Below are positions 29,295-46,010 of a DNA stretch of 64,000 nt, piece after piece; position 1 is the first letter of the stretch, and each line of letters opens with the position of its first letter. The position numbers and the translations under genes are program-made. This DNA is from Congeria kusceri (Eukaryota > Mollusca > Bivalvia > Myida > Dreissenidae), in contig JAPFQT010000408.1 in the NCBI GenBank assembly GCA_027627225.1, positions 1 through 64,000 of the forward strand, written 5' to 3'. The notes under the pieces were generated by a model, which saw nothing but the letters and a program-made list of their open reading frames with translations, did no database searches and was not told the origin of the DNA.

Positions 29295-29669
29295 ATGCCG
29301 ACCAAGGGTGTTGCAAGCAAGGGATCGAAAAAGGCTGCCACTAAGGCTAAAGCCGCACGCTCAACTGACAAGAAGAAGAGGAGGCGAAGGAGGGAGTCCT
29401 ACGCCATCTACATCTACAAAGTCTTGAAGCAGGTGCACCCCGACACCGGAGTGTCCAGCAAGGCTATGTCTATCATGAACAGCTTTGTCAACGACATCTT
29501 CGAGCGAATCGCTGCTGAGGCCTCCCGCCTGGCACACTACAACAAGCGATCGACCATCACCAGCAGAGAGATCCAGACCGCTGTGCGTCTCCTGCTGCCT
29601 GGTGAGCTCGCCAAGCACGCCGTGTCCGAGGGCACAAAGGCTGTCACCAAGTACACCAGCAGCAAGTAA
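29295..29669 (+). CDS. H2B: Histone H2B (unit 5)
   Basis: Identical protein to unit 1. TATA 29237-29244, stem-loop 29697-29712. Confidence 0.98.
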   Translation: MPTKGVASKGSKKAATKAKAARSTDKKKRRRRRESYAIYIYKVLKQVHPDTGVSSKAMSIMNSFVNDIFERIAAEASRLAHYNKRSTITSREIQTAVRLLLPGELAKHAVSEGTKAVTKYTSSK

Positions 29670-30307
29670 ACGGCTTCACTGGTGGAAAAATCAAACGGCC
29701 CTTTTTAGGGCCACCTACATACTTACGAAAGAATTGTCTTACTGTCAAGTAAACACAAATACAGCCCATAATTATGCACTATTTATTTTTATTTTTTATT
29801 AACGTATATAATTCTGCAACAGCAACAACAAAGCCAGTAGCACATGCTCATACGATACCCCGTTTTAACATCCGCATAGAGAATGTATAATAACATAAAC
29901 TGTAGTTTCTGTCAACTTTAGAAATGCGGCGTAAGTGCTTTACCCCCGTTTTCAAGCCTGCATTTTATCAAAAGTTTTATAGAGATCGTGTATATAACGG
30001 CATTCTAATGATTGTCCATATAGAATGTACGAACGGGGCAAATTCCAGCATCATATCTTGTTACAAAGTTAATGAAATCTTCATCTGAAAGTAGCGTTGA
30101 GCCTGAAATCGTAAAACGCACCGAGCGAAGACGTGTAGTTGCCTGAACGCTGATTGGTCGAGAATATTTATGACGAAGGGCGCTGATTGGTCAATCGAGC
30201 GACAGTCGCCGGTTGAAGTAGGTCAATCCGTTTTCACTGAATATATAGTATGCTCTGAAAAATGTGTTCAATCAGTTTCTGTTGAACACACAACCGAAAG
30301 CACAATC

Positions 30308-30688
30308 ATGTCTGGACGTGGTAAAGGAGGAAAGACAAAGGGGAAGGCTAAGAGCCGCTCATCCAGGGCTGGACTTCAGTTCCCAGTGGGCAGAATCCAC
30401 CGTCTCCTGCGCAAGGGCAACTACGCCGAGCGAGTTGGAGCCGGCGCACCCGTGTACTTGGCTGCCGTTCTCGAGTACTTGGCCGCTGAAGTTTTGGAGT
30501 TGGCAGGCAATGCCGCCCGAGACAACAAGAAGTCCAGAATCATCCCGCGTCACCTGCAGCTGGCCATCCGCAACGACGAGGAGTTGAACAAACTTCTGTC
30601 TGGAGTGACCATTGCTCAGGGTGGTGTCCTGCCAAACATTCAGGCTGTTCTTCTGCCGAAGAAGACCAAGCAGGCTGGTGGGAAATAA
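30308..30688 (+). CDS. H2A: Histone H2A (unit 5)
   Basis: Identical protein to unit 1. TATA 30242-30247, stem-loop 30717-30732. Confidence 0.98.
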   Translation: MSGRGKGGKTKGKAKSRSSRAGLQFPVGRIHRLLRKGNYAERVGAGAPVYLAAVLEYLAAEVLELAGNAARDNKKSRIIPRHLQLAIRNDEELNKLLSGVTIAQGGVLPNIQAVLLPKKTKQAGGK

Positions 30689-31862
30689 ACTGTTCTTTTC
30701 CAGTTTATAACAAAACGGCCCTTTTTAGGGCCACTCAAATCTTAACGAAAGAAATGTCTTGACGTTGTCTACAATCATTTGTTAAAATACCTACCCTTAT
30801 GCACCACACCAAGTACCTGACTAATATAATATATTATGATATGATATAATAATGATAATATAACAAACTTTTCTGTCTACCCACTTGAACGCAACTCACC
30901 ATGTTCGAGCCTTTCTGTCCCGTATCACTAGCATATCACTAGCACTTCCGTAGTCGCCCGTGGTAGTCTCACTGGGGTGACATAACGCGTCCGCTCTCGG
31001 GCTCGGAAACACTTGCCTTCTATCAACGCCGCTACCCCAGTCAGATTGTAACCCCAGTCAGTTCGGAGATACAATTGTCCTGTCTCCGCTAGGCCAAATG
31101 TTCCCTGCCCCGGCTATTTGGGGTGTGGGCTAGGATTACGCATGATAAGTCCAGTCCTGTCGAGCAGAGTATTCACATGACTACGTACCTCCTACTTAGC
31201 GTCACATCCCCCACCGCTGAGGGGTGGTTACCCCAGCCAAACCAGTTCGGGGAGACATTGCCCTGTCGCCCCTACCGCTCGGCAAAGGGTTCCCTGTCCG
31301 GGCAGGTTCGGGGCAGTTCCTACGCGTGATGATACCTGCCTTCCCATTGACCTCGGCTGTGTGTTTCTCGTGTGTTGGTTTTTACACAGTACTTGAAGGT
31401 TCCATGCATAAGAGGCTTACGAAACTATACGTATTGTGACGGCAGTACATGTTGACATACAATATTCGTGCTTACATCGATGCTAAAAACACGAGGACAG
31501 TGTGTTGACGTTCTTTTAGGAGATTAATACCCGCATACCGTACTTTTCGGGCTACATGTGTCACTTAGACTTCAAATTTTGCTATACATTTTAATATCCA
31601 GTGTCATTTAACTGTTTAATCCTCAAAGCCATATCTTTAACCTATGTAACGATATCATTTAGCATCAATTTCGGCCCCGGGTAACATAACAAAGTGTAAT
31701 AATACTACCGAGAAGAAACACAGCAGCAGAAAATTTTAACGCGCACCTGCTTGTATCTCTATCACGTCCGCGCGTTCAAAATACGCTGGTGACCTACTTA
31801 ACATATAAAGACTTATGCAGGCAGTTTTTCATCATTCTATCTCGGAATATCCTAACATCGAA

Positions 31863-32453
31863 ATGGCTGAAACCGCCGCCGTCGTCGCTGCTCCAGCACC
31901 CGCCAAGGTGAAGAAGGCTCCCAAGCCCAAGAAGCCTGCAACTCATCCCAAGTACAGCGAGATGATTGCTGCCGCACTTGGTGCCCTGAAAGAGAGATCT
32001 GGCTCCTCCAGACAGGCTATTCTGAAGTACATCCAGGCCAACTACAAGGTCGGGGACAACGGCGCTGCCATCAACGCCCATCTGAAACTAGCCCTGAAGG
32101 CTGGTGTCAAGAGCGGAGCCATCAAGCAGTCTAAGGGAACCGGTGCATCTGGATCCTTCAAGCTGGGAGAGGTCAAGAAGGCCGCAAAGAAGGCTGCCAA
32201 GCCTAAGGCTGCCAAGCCAAAGAAGGCCAAGGCACCTAAGAAGGCCAAGACACCCAAGAAGGCATCCGCCAAGAAGCCTGCAGCCAAAAAGACCGCGACC
32301 AAGAAGGCCGCTGCCAAGCCAAAGAAGGCCAAGACACCCAAGAAGGCTGCTGCTAAGCCCAAGAAGGCTGCCGCCAAGCCAAAGAAGGCTGCCGCAAAGT
32401 CACCAAAGAAGGCTAAGGCACCAAAGAAGGCAAAGACACCAAAAAAGCAGTAA
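31863..32453 (+). CDS. H1: Linker histone H1 (unit 6)
   Basis: Identical protein to unit 1. TATA 31802-31810, stem-loop 32489-32504. The spacer marker at 32783 downstream has changed from C to A from this unit onward. Confidence 0.97.
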   Translation: MAETAAVVAAPAPAKVKKAPKPKKPATHPKYSEMIAAALGALKERSGSSRQAILKYIQANYKVGDNGAAINAHLKLALKAGVKSGAIKQSKGTGASGSFKLGEVKKAAKKAAKPKAAKPKKAKAPKKAKTPKKASAKKPAAKKTATKKAAAKPKKAKTPKKAAAKPKKAAAKPKKAAAKSPKKAKAPKKAKTPKKQ

Positions 32454-33257
32454 AGGCTTTCTAAGTGTCTTACACACCTCAACTCAAAGGTCCTTTTCAG
32501 GACCATTCAACTTGTTTTGAAAGAATTGTCTTTGACCGTTGTCGAAATAATATTGACTAGCCATAATCACCACACCAGCTACCCAGACTGTAAGATATTG
32601 CAAATCATTTTTTTTTTTAGTACTCCAGTATACAGACATGATGCACATTCATTGCAGCAGGCATAATTTACATTGCCTGGCTGCTCACACACAGTACAAA
32701 ATGCAAGATTTAAGTTTAGTGTAACACCATTCATAATTCACCTATTTTACATACAAACATGTACACAGAATGTACAACACACAATACAAATTGAGTAGGG
32801 CAACATTATATTACTCAGAACAGTGGCCTCTTGTATGTTCCTACACATTTACCCATCTTAAACATCAAAATGTACTTAAAATCTCTATGTGTCAATTTCT
32901 GTGCTGTGTTTCAAACCGCGTCCATAGGCTAATTTGCATGCAAAATACTGAAAGGTTAAACGCGCTACGGTCCTGTCCTTTAATATACTATTTCTACCAT
33001 AGACATACTTTTAAAAGACACTAATTTCATAGATAATGTTGTCGTATTTTCGTCTACACACTCTCTCAAAAACCATGCTTCGAGCAAGTTTGTCAGCATT
33101 CACTAACGCTACCAGCCAAGCGCGCGATACTACGAGCGATCTGATTGGCTGACGCTGATTGAAACGCTGGCGTTGATTTGTTCAATTACTATCCGTTTTG
33201 AGCATCAAGCTCGCAACGCGCATTTCAGCCAATCGGCTATCACCGTGTTGTTCATAA

Positions 33258-33716
<459 letters not shown>

Positions 33717-34393
33717 GCATTTGTGCTTGGCTAACAAACAACGGCCCTTTTTAGGGCCACATAAACATTTCGAGAGAATATCTTTCAGTTGTCAAATTCA
33801 AAATTAGCAAATTAATGCCCTGTAACAAAGCGCACGCACATCGCCATTCCACATTTTGATCGTCGTTGCACCAAAAATATACAAGTAGTGTTACAAATTA
33901 CGAACGTATTCTATTCGATGCATATAATGCCCTTAACGTACACACTCTTACCATACTGCTTTACTTTCCTTACAGCAACAGACACACGCTATATCGGCTA
34001 CAACTCATGGGCCGTATCAAATCCAACGCATACATAACGTTTGTTTTGTAAATGTACCCAAGCGCAATTAAGTACAAACGATTTACACGGATTTTGTCAA
34101 TTTTGCAGCAATCACGTCCTTGCCCCAGATTTACCTTCATAATACACTCACTTGACATAGTCGTTCCGGCTCAACGTTTAATAGACCGTTCAACTGACAG
34201 ATATTCTCCACATTTCAATAAAAATATCTCGTTCTAACGTCGATTACACGAAAATATTACGTCCCAAAGTCACCGTCAGGCTGCGATAAGCCGCATTTGG
34301 CAGATTTACGACGACCAATCAGAATCGACCATCGACCAATCAGCGCCAGGCACCCCAAAATTAGGTCAGTAGGGCACAATGGTATGATTTTAG

Positions 34394-34768
<375 letters not shown>

Positions 34769-35441
34769 ACGGAACGTGTACACAAGTTACAAAACGGCCC
34801 TTTTTAGGGCCACATACATATTTCGAAAGACTTTTCTAGCAAATTGTCAACATACTTACTCACAGATGTATTCAACCCGACATAACCTGAAAGCACACTT
34901 ACATAAATGCACACGCCATTGCGCTACACTTTACACACACTTTGACTCGTACAGGCACGACGTTTGTAACGTGTCGCCGTGTTATCAGGCAGTTTGAGCA
35001 CGGGAAAGTATCATTCCTACAACAAAAATGATTTTCTCACTGGTACTTGCTCGACGGAACTATGCGTTTCGTAGCAAAAACAACTACTGTGTGGCGTCCG
35101 GGAGGGTGTTTGGGTTACATTATCGCAATGTTAGATGCCAGATATTTATGTACGTCCCTTATTTACCCGTTGTTCCACACTAGTAGATTCAATAGCAGTA
35201 AACAAACACCCAATGTCGCAAATACTCATCGTTACACAGCGGTGCAAACATAGGCGATCGTCACGATACACTTCGCTCTCCAAGAGCACTCGCGCATGCG
35301 TCAAATTTTCGGCCAATCAAAACGATTCCCCGTGTACACGACCTTAAATGTAGGTCAATCCGTTTTCCAGCGTGAGGCGTTCATATAAATAGCAGTCGAA
35401 ACGCGTTGTCCCACATTCTATTCCGAAACGAATAAGAAATC

Positions 35442-35816
35442 ATGCCGACCAAGGGTGTTGCAAGCAAGGGATCGAAAAAGGCTGCCACTAAGGCTAAAGC
35501 CGCACGCTCAACTGACAAGAAGAAGAGGAGGCGAAGGAGGGAGTCCTACGCCATCTACATCTACAAAGTCTTGAAGCAGGTGCACCCCGACACCGGAGTG
35601 TCCAGCAAGGCTATGTCTATCATGAACAGCTTTGTCAACGACATCTTCGAGCGAATCGCTGCTGAGGCCTCCCGCCTGGCACACTACAACAAGCGATCGA
35701 CCATCACCAGCAGAGAGATCCAGACCGCTGTGCGTCTCCTGCTGCCTGGTGAGCTCGCCAAGCACGCCGTGTCCGAGGGCACAAAGGCTGTCACCAAGTA
35801 CACCAGCAGCAAGTAA
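35442..35816 (+). CDS. H2B: Histone H2B (unit 6)
   Basis: Identical protein to unit 1. TATA 35384-35391, stem-loop 35844-35859. Confidence 0.98.
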   Translation: MPTKGVASKGSKKAATKAKAARSTDKKKRRRRRESYAIYIYKVLKQVHPDTGVSSKAMSIMNSFVNDIFERIAAEASRLAHYNKRSTITSREIQTAVRLLLPGELAKHAVSEGTKAVTKYTSSK

Positions 35817-36454
35817 ACGGCTTCACTGGTGGAAAAATCAAACGGCCCTTTTTAGGGCCACCTACATACTTACGAAAGAATTGTCTTACTGTCAAGTAAA
35901 CACAAATACAGCCCATAATTATGCACTATTTATTTTTATTTTTTATTAACGTATATAATTCTGCAACAGCAACAACAAAGCCAGTAGCACATGCTCATAC
36001 GATACCCCGTTTTAACATCCGCATAGAGAATGTATAATAACATAAACTGTAGTTTCTGTCAACTTTAGAAATGCGGCGTAAGTGCTTTACCCCCGTTTTC
36101 AAGCCTGCATTTTATCAAAAGTTTTATAGAGATCGTGTATATAACGGCATTCTAATGATTGTCCATATAGAATGTACGAACGGGGCAAATTCCAGCATCA
36201 TATCTTGTTACAAAGTTAATGAAATCTTCATCTGAAAGTAGCGTTGAGCCTGAAATCGTAAAACGCACCGAGCGAAGACGTGTAGTTGCCTGAACGCTGA
36301 TTGGTCGAGAATATTTATGACGAAGGGCGCTGATTGGTCAATCGAGCGACAGTCGCCGGTTGAAGTAGGTCAATCCGTTTTCACTGAATATATAGTATGC
36401 TCTGAAAAATGTGTTCAATCAGTTTCTGTTGAACACACAACCGAAAGCACAATC

Positions 36455-36835
36455 ATGTCTGGACGTGGTAAAGGAGGAAAGACAAAGGGGAAGGCTAAGA
36501 GCCGCTCATCCAGGGCTGGACTTCAGTTCCCAGTGGGCAGAATCCACCGTCTCCTGCGCAAGGGCAACTACGCCGAGCGAGTTGGAGCCGGCGCACCCGT
36601 GTACTTGGCTGCCGTTCTCGAGTACTTGGCCGCTGAAGTTTTGGAGTTGGCAGGCAATGCCGCCCGAGACAACAAGAAGTCCAGAATCATCCCGCGTCAC
36701 CTGCAGCTGGCCATCCGCAACGACGAGGAGTTGAACAAACTTCTGTCTGGAGTGACCATTGCTCAGGGTGGTGTCCTGCCAAACATTCAGGCTGTTCTTC
36801 TGCCGAAGAAGACCAAGCAGGCTGGTGGGAAATAA
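36455..36835 (+). CDS. H2A: Histone H2A (unit 6)
   Basis: Identical protein to unit 1. TATA 36389-36394, stem-loop 36864-36879. Confidence 0.98.
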   Translation: MSGRGKGGKTKGKAKSRSSRAGLQFPVGRIHRLLRKGNYAERVGAGAPVYLAAVLEYLAAEVLELAGNAARDNKKSRIIPRHLQLAIRNDEELNKLLSGVTIAQGGVLPNIQAVLLPKKTKQAGGK

Positions 36836-38009
36836 ACTGTTCTTTTCCAGTTTATAACAAAACGGCCCTTTTTAGGGCCACTCAAATCTTAACGAAAGAA
36901 ATGTCTTGACGTTGTCTACAATCATTTGTTAAAATACCTACCCTTATGCACCACACCAAGTACCTGACTAATATAATATATTATGATATGATATAATAAT
37001 GATAATATAACAAACTTTTCTGTCTACCCACTTGAACGCAACTCACCATGTTCGAGCCTTTCTGTCCCGTATCACTAGCATATCACTAGCACTTCCGTAG
37101 TCGCCCGTGGTAGTCTCACTGGGGTGACATAACGCGTCCGCTCTCGGGCTCGGAAACACTTGCCTTCTATCAACGCCGCTACCCCAGTCAGATTGTAACC
37201 CCAGTCAGTTCGGAGATACAATTGTCCTGTCTCCGCTAGGCCAAATGTTCCCTGCCCCGGCTATTTGGGGTGTGGGCTAGGATTACGCATGATAAGTCCA
37301 GTCCTGTCGAGCAGAGTATTCACATGACTACGTACCTCCTACTTAGCGTCACATCCCCCACCGCTGAGGGGTGGTTACCCCAGCCAAACCAGTTCGGGGA
37401 GACATTGCCCTGTCGCCCCTACCGCTCGGCAAAGGGTTCCCTGTCCGGGCAGGTTCGGGGCAGTTCCTACGCGTGATGATACCTGCCTTCCCATTGACCT
37501 CGGCTGTGTGTTTCTCGTGTGTTGGTTTTTACACAGTACTTGAAGGTTCCATGCATAAGAGGCTTACGAAACTATACGTATTGTGACGGCAGTACATGTT
37601 GACATACAATATTCGTGCTTACATCGATGCTAAAAACACGAGGACAGTGTGTTGACGTTCTTTTAGGAGATTAATACCCGCATACCGTACTTTTCGGGCT
37701 ACATGTGTCACTTAGACTTCAAATTTTGCTATACATTTTAATATCCAGTGTCATTTAACTGTTTAATCCTCAAAGCCATATCTTTAACCTATGTAACGAT
37801 ATCATTTAGCATCAATTTCGGCCCCGGGTAACATAACAAAGTGTAATAATACTACCGAGAAGAAACACAGCAGCAGAAAATTTTAACGCGCACCTGCTTG
37901 TATCTCTATCACGTCCGCGCGTTCAAAATACGCTGGTGACCTACTTAACATATAAAGACTTATGCAGGCAGTTTTTCATCATTCTATCTCGGAATATCCT
38001 AACATCGAA

Positions 38010-38600
38010 ATGGCTGAAACCGCCGCCGTCGTCGCTGCTCCAGCACCCGCCAAGGTGAAGAAGGCTCCCAAGCCCAAGAAGCCTGCAACTCATCCCAAGT
38101 ACAGCGAGATGATTGCTGCCGCACTTGGTGCCCTGAAAGAGAGATCTGGCTCCTCCAGACAGGCTATTCTGAAGTACATCCAGGCCAACTACAAGGTCGG
38201 GGACAACGGCGCTGCCATCAACGCCCATCTGAAACTAGCCCTGAAGGCTGGTGTCAAGAGCGGAGCCATCAAGCAGTCTAAGGGAACCGGTGCATCTGGA
38301 TCCTTCAAGCTGGGAGAGGTCAAGAAGGCCGCAAAGAAGGCTGCCAAGCCTAAGGCTGCCAAGCCAAAGAAGGCCAAGGCACCTAAGAAGGCCAAGACAC
38401 CCAAGAAGGCATCCGCCAAGAAGCCTGCAGCCAAAAAGACCGCGACCAAGAAGGCCGCTGCCAAGCCAAAGAAGGCCAAGACACCCAAGAAGGCTGCTGC
38501 TAAGCCCAAGAAGGCTGCCGCCAAGCCAAAGAAGGCTGCCGCAAAGTCACCAAAGAAGGCTAAGGCACCAAAGAAGGCAAAGACACCAAAAAAGCAGTAA
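38010..38600 (+). CDS. H1: Linker histone H1 (unit 7)
   Basis: Identical protein to unit 1. TATA 37949-37957, stem-loop 38636-38651. Confidence 0.97.
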   Translation: MAETAAVVAAPAPAKVKKAPKPKKPATHPKYSEMIAAALGALKERSGSSRQAILKYIQANYKVGDNGAAINAHLKLALKAGVKSGAIKQSKGTGASGSFKLGEVKKAAKKAAKPKAAKPKKAKAPKKAKTPKKASAKKPAAKKTATKKAAAKPKKAKTPKKAAAKPKKAAAKPKKAAAKSPKKAKAPKKAKTPKKQ

Positions 38601-39404
38601 AGGCTTTCTAAGTGTCTTACACACCTCAACTCAAAGGTCCTTTTCAGGACCATTCAACTTGTTTTGAAAGAATTGTCTTTGACCGTTGTCGAAATAATAT
38701 TGACTAGCCATAATCACCACACCAGCTACCCAGACTGTAAGATATTGCAAATCATTTTTTTTTTTAGTACTCCAGTATACAGACATGATGCACATTCATT
38801 GCAGCAGGCATAATTTACATTGCCTGGCTGCTCACACACAGTACAAAATGCAAGATTTAAGTTTAGTGTAACACCATTCATAATTCACCTATTTTACATA
38901 CAAACATGTACACAGAATGTACAACACACAATACAAATTGAGTAGGGCAACATTATATTACTCAGAACAGTGGCCTCTTGTATGTTCCTACACATTTACC
39001 CATCTTAAACATCAAAATGTACTTAAAATCTCTATGTGTCAATTTCTGTGCTGTGTTTCAAACCGCGTCCATAGGCTAATTTGCATGCAAAATACTGAAA
39101 GGTTAAACGCGCTACGGTCCTGTCCTTTAATATACTATTTCTACCATAGACATACTTTTAAAAGACACTAATTTCATAGATAATGTTGTCGTATTTTCGT
39201 CTACACACTCTCTCAAAAACCATGCTTCGAGCAAGTTTGTCAGCATTCACTAACGCTACCAGCCAAGCGCGCGATACTACGAGCGATCTGATTGGCTGAC
39301 GCTGATTGAAACGCTGGCGTTGATTTGTTCAATTACTATCCGTTTTGAGCATCAAGCTCGCAACGCGCATTTCAGCCAATCGGCTATCACCGTGTTGTTC
39401 ATAA

Positions 39405-39863
<459 letters not shown>

Positions 39864-40540
39864 GCATTTGTGCTTGGCTAACAAACAACGGCCCTTTTTA
39901 GGGCCACATAAACATTTCGAGAGAATATCTTTCAGTTGTCAAATTCAAAATTAGCAAATTAATGCCCTGTAACAAAGCGCACGCACATCGCCATTCCACA
40001 TTTTGATCGTCGTTGCACCAAAAATATACAAGTAGTGTTACAAATTACGAACGTATTCTATTCGATGCATATAATGCCCTTAACGTACACACTCTTACCA
40101 TACTGCTTTACTTTCCTTACAGCAACAGACACACGCTATATCGGCTACAACTCATGGGCCGTATCAAATCCAACGCATACATAACGTTTGTTTTGTAAAT
40201 GTACCCAAGCGCAATTAAGTACAAACGATTTACACGGATTTTGTCAATTTTGCAGCAATCACGTCCTTGCCCCAGATTTACCTTCATAATACACTCACTT
40301 GACATAGTCGTTCCGGCTCAACGTTTAATAGACCGTTCAACTGACAGATATTCTCCACATTTCAATAAAAATATCTCGTTCTAACGTCGATTACACGAAA
40401 ATATTACGTCCCAAAGTCACCGTCAGGCTGCGATAAGCCGCATTTGGCAGATTTACGACGACCAATCAGAATCGACCATCGACCAATCAGCGCCAGGCAC
40501 CCCAAAATTAGGTCAGTAGGGCACAATGGTATGATTTTAG

Positions 40541-40915
<375 letters not shown>

Positions 40916-41588
40916 ACGGAACGTGTACACAAGTTACAAAACGGCCCTTTTTAGGGCCACATACATATTTCGAAAGACTTTTCTAGCAAATTGTCAACAT
41001 ACTTACTCACAGATGTATTCAACCCGACATAACCTGAAAGCACACTTACATAAATGCACACGCCATTGCGCTACACTTTACACACACTTTGACTCGTACA
41101 GGCACGACGTTTGTAACGTGTCGCCGTGTTATCAGGCAGTTTGAGCACGGGAAAGTATCATTCCTACAACAAAAATGATTTTCTCACTGGTACTTGCTCG
41201 ACGGAACTATGCGTTTCGTAGCAAAAACAACTACTGTGTGGCGTCCGGGAGGGTGTTTGGGTTACATTATCGCAATGTTAGATGCCAGATATTTATGTAC
41301 GTCCCTTATTTACCCGTTGTTCCACACTAGTAGATTCAATAGCAGTAAACAAACACCCAATGTCGCAAATACTCATCGTTACACAGCGGTGCAAACATAG
41401 GCGATCGTCACGATACACTTCGCTCTCCAAGAGCACTCGCGCATGCGTCAAATTTTCGGCCAATCAAAACGATTCCCCGTGTACACGACCTTAAATGTAG
41501 GTCAATCCGTTTTCCAGCGTGAGGCGTTCATATAAATAGCAGTCGAAACGCGTTGTCCCACATTCTATTCCGAAACGAATAAGAAATC

Positions 41589-41963
41589 ATGCCGACCAAG
41601 GGTGTTGCAAGCAAGGGATCGAAAAAGGCTGCCACTAAGGCTAAAGCCGCACGCTCAACTGACAAGAAGAAGAGGAGGCGAAGGAGGGAGTCCTACGCCA
41701 TCTACATCTACAAAGTCTTGAAGCAGGTGCACCCCGACACCGGAGTGTCCAGCAAGGCTATGTCTATCATGAACAGCTTTGTCAACGACATCTTCGAGCG
41801 AATCGCTGCTGAGGCCTCCCGCCTGGCACACTACAACAAGCGATCGACCATCACCAGCAGAGAGATCCAGACCGCTGTGCGTCTCCTGCTGCCTGGTGAG
41901 CTCGCCAAGCACGCCGTGTCCGAGGGCACAAAGGCTGTCACCAAGTACACCAGCAGCAAGTAA
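41589..41963 (+). CDS. H2B: Histone H2B (unit 7)
   Basis: Identical protein to unit 1. TATA 41531-41538, stem-loop 41991-42006. Confidence 0.98.
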   Translation: MPTKGVASKGSKKAATKAKAARSTDKKKRRRRRESYAIYIYKVLKQVHPDTGVSSKAMSIMNSFVNDIFERIAAEASRLAHYNKRSTITSREIQTAVRLLLPGELAKHAVSEGTKAVTKYTSSK

Positions 41964-42601
41964 ACGGCTTCACTGGTGGAAAAATCAAACGGCCCTTTTT
42001 AGGGCCACCTACATACTTACGAAAGAATTGTCTTACTGTCAAGTAAACACAAATACAGCCCATAATTATGCACTATTTATTTTTATTTTTTATTAACGTA
42101 TATAATTCTGCAACAGCAACAACAAAGCCAGTAGCACATGCTCATACGATACCCCGTTTTAACATCCGCATAGAGAATGTATAATAACATAAACTGTAGT
42201 TTCTGTCAACTTTAGAAATGCGGCGTAAGTGCTTTACCCCCGTTTTCAAGCCTGCATTTTATCAAAAGTTTTATAGAGATCGTGTATATAACGGCATTCT
42301 AATGATTGTCCATATAGAATGTACGAACGGGGCAAATTCCAGCATCATATCTTGTTACAAAGTTAATGAAATCTTCATCTGAAAGTAGCGTTGAGCCTGA
42401 AATCGTAAAACGCACCGAGCGAAGACGTGTAGTTGCCTGAACGCTGATTGGTCGAGAATATTTATGACGAAGGGCGCTGATTGGTCAATCGAGCGACAGT
42501 CGCCGGTTGAAGTAGGTCAATCCGTTTTCACTGAATATATAGTATGCTCTGAAAAATGTGTTCAATCAGTTTCTGTTGAACACACAACCGAAAGCACAAT
42601 C

Positions 42602-42982
42602 ATGTCTGGACGTGGTAAAGGAGGAAAGACAAAGGGGAAGGCTAAGAGCCGCTCATCCAGGGCTGGACTTCAGTTCCCAGTGGGCAGAATCCACCGTCTC
42701 CTGCGCAAGGGCAACTACGCCGAGCGAGTTGGAGCCGGCGCACCCGTGTACTTGGCTGCCGTTCTCGAGTACTTGGCCGCTGAAGTTTTGGAGTTGGCAG
42801 GCAATGCCGCCCGAGACAACAAGAAGTCCAGAATCATCCCGCGTCACCTGCAGCTGGCCATCCGCAACGACGAGGAGTTGAACAAACTTCTGTCTGGAGT
42901 GACCATTGCTCAGGGTGGTGTCCTGCCAAACATTCAGGCTGTTCTTCTGCCGAAGAAGACCAAGCAGGCTGGTGGGAAATAA
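42602..42982 (+). CDS. H2A: Histone H2A (unit 7)
   Basis: Identical protein to unit 1. TATA 42536-42541, stem-loop 43011-43026. Confidence 0.98.
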   Translation: MSGRGKGGKTKGKAKSRSSRAGLQFPVGRIHRLLRKGNYAERVGAGAPVYLAAVLEYLAAEVLELAGNAARDNKKSRIIPRHLQLAIRNDEELNKLLSGVTIAQGGVLPNIQAVLLPKKTKQAGGK

Positions 42983-44156
42983 ACTGTTCTTTTCCAGTTT
43001 ATAACAAAACGGCCCTTTTTAGGGCCACTCAAATCTTAACGAAAGAAATGTCTTGACGTTGTCTACAATCATTTGTTAAAATACCTACCCTTATGCACCA
43101 CACCAAGTACCTGACTAATATAATATATTATGATATGATATAATAATGATAATATAACAAACTTTTCTGTCTACCCACTTGAACGCAACTCACCATGTTC
43201 GAGCCTTTCTGTCCCGTATCACTAGCATATCACTAGCACTTCCGTAGTCGCCCGTGGTAGTCTCACTGGGGTGACATAACGCGTCCGCTCTCGGGCTCGG
43301 AAACACTTGCCTTCTATCAACGCCGCTACCCCAGTCAGATTGTAACCCCAGTCAGTTCGGAGATACAATTGTCCTGTCTCCGCTAGGCCAAATGTTCCCT
43401 GCCCCGGCTATTTGGGGTGTGGGCTAGGATTACGCATGATAAGTCCAGTCCTGTCGAGCAGAGTATTCACATGACTACGTACCTCCTACTTAGCGTCACA
43501 TCCCCCACCGCTGAGGGGTGGTTACCCCAGCCAAACCAGTTCGGGGAGACATTGCCCTGTCGCCCCTACCGCTCGGCAAAGGGTTCCCTGTCCGGGCAGG
43601 TTCGGGGCAGTTCCTACGCGTGATGATACCTGCCTTCCCATTGACCTCGGCTGTGTGTTTCTCGTGTGTTGGTTTTTACACAGTACTTGAAGGTTCCATG
43701 CATAAGAGGCTTACGAAACTATACGTATTGTGACGGCAGTACATGTTGACATACAATATTCGTGCTTACATCGATGCTAAAAACACGAGGACAGTGTGTT
43801 GACGTTCTTTTAGGAGATTAATACCCGCATACCGTACTTTTCGGGCTACATGTGTCACTTAGACTTCAAATTTTGCTATACATTTTAATATCCAGTGTCA
43901 TTTAACTGTTTAATCCTCAAAGCCATATCTTTAACCTATGTAACGATATCATTTAGCATCAATTTCGGCCCCGGGTAACATAACAAAGTGTAATAATACT
44001 ACCGAGAAGAAACACAGCAGCAGAAAATTTTAACGCGCACCTGCTTGTATCTCTATCACGTCCGCGCGTTCAAAATACGCTGGTGACCTACTTAACATAT
44101 AAAGACTTATGCAGGCAGTTTTTCATCATTCTATCTCGGAATATCCTAACATCGAA

Positions 44157-44747
44157 ATGGCTGAAACCGCCGCCGTCGTCGCTGCTCCAGCACCCGCCAA
44201 GGTGAAGAAGGCTCCCAAGCCCAAGAAGCCTGCAACTCATCCCAAGTACAGCGAGATGATTGCTGCCGCACTTGGTGCCCTGAAAGAGAGATCTGGCTCC
44301 TCCAGACAGGCTATTCTGAAGTACATCCAGGCCAACTACAAGGTCGGGGACAACGGCGCTGCCATCAACGCCCATCTGAAACTAGCCCTGAAGGCTGGTG
44401 TCAAGAGCGGAGCCATCAAGCAGTCTAAGGGAACCGGTGCATCTGGATCCTTCAAGCTGGGAGAGGTCAAGAAGGCCGCAAAGAAGGCTGCCAAGCCTAA
44501 GGCTGCCAAGCCAAAGAAGGCCAAGGCACCTAAGAAGGCCAAGACACCCAAGAAGGCATCCGCCAAGAAGCCTGCAGCCAAAAAGACCGCGACCAAGAAG
44601 GCCGCTGCCAAGCCAAAGAAGGCCAAGACACCCAAGAAGGCTGCTGCTAAGCCCAAGAAGGCTGCCGCCAAGCCAAAGAAGGCTGCCGCAAAGTCACCAA
44701 AGAAGGCTAAGGCACCAAAGAAGGCAAAGACACCAAAAAAGCAGTAA
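44157..44747 (+). CDS. H1: Linker histone H1 (unit 8)
   Basis: Identical protein to unit 1. TATA 44096-44104, stem-loop 44783-44798. Confidence 0.97.
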   Translation: MAETAAVVAAPAPAKVKKAPKPKKPATHPKYSEMIAAALGALKERSGSSRQAILKYIQANYKVGDNGAAINAHLKLALKAGVKSGAIKQSKGTGASGSFKLGEVKKAAKKAAKPKAAKPKKAKAPKKAKTPKKASAKKPAAKKTATKKAAAKPKKAKTPKKAAAKPKKAAAKPKKAAAKSPKKAKAPKKAKTPKKQ

Positions 44748-45551
44748 AGGCTTTCTAAGTGTCTTACACACCTCAACTCAAAGGTCCTTTTCAGGACCAT
44801 TCAACTTGTTTTGAAAGAATTGTCTTTGACCGTTGTCGAAATAATATTGACTAGCCATAATCACCACACCAGCTACCCAGACTGTAAGATATTGCAAATC
44901 ATTTTTTTTTTTAGTACTCCAGTATACAGACATGATGCACATTCATTGCAGCAGGCATAATTTACATTGCCTGGCTGCTCACACACAGTACAAAATGCAA
45001 GATTTAAGTTTAGTGTAACACCATTCATAATTCACCTATTTTACATACAAACATGTACACAGAATGTACAACACACAATACAAATTGAGTAGGGCAACAT
45101 TATATTACTCAGAACAGTGGCCTCTTGTATGTTCCTACACATTTACCCATCTTAAACATCAAAATGTACTTAAAATCTCTATGTGTCAATTTCTGTGCTG
45201 TGTTTCAAACCGCGTCCATAGGCTAATTTGCATGCAAAATACTGAAAGGTTAAACGCGCTACGGTCCTGTCCTTTAATATACTATTTCTACCATAGACAT
45301 ACTTTTAAAAGACACTAATTTCATAGATAATGTTGTCGTATTTTCGTCTACACACTCTCTCAAAAACCATGCTTCGAGCAAGTTTGTCAGCATTCACTAA
45401 CGCTACCAGCCAAGCGCGCGATACTACGAGCGATCTGATTGGCTGACGCTGATTGAAACGCTGGCGTTGATTTGTTCAATTACTATCCGTTTTGAGCATC
45501 AAGCTCGCAACGCGCATTTCAGCCAATCGGCTATCACCGTGTTGTTCATAA

Positions 45552-46010
<459 letters not shown>
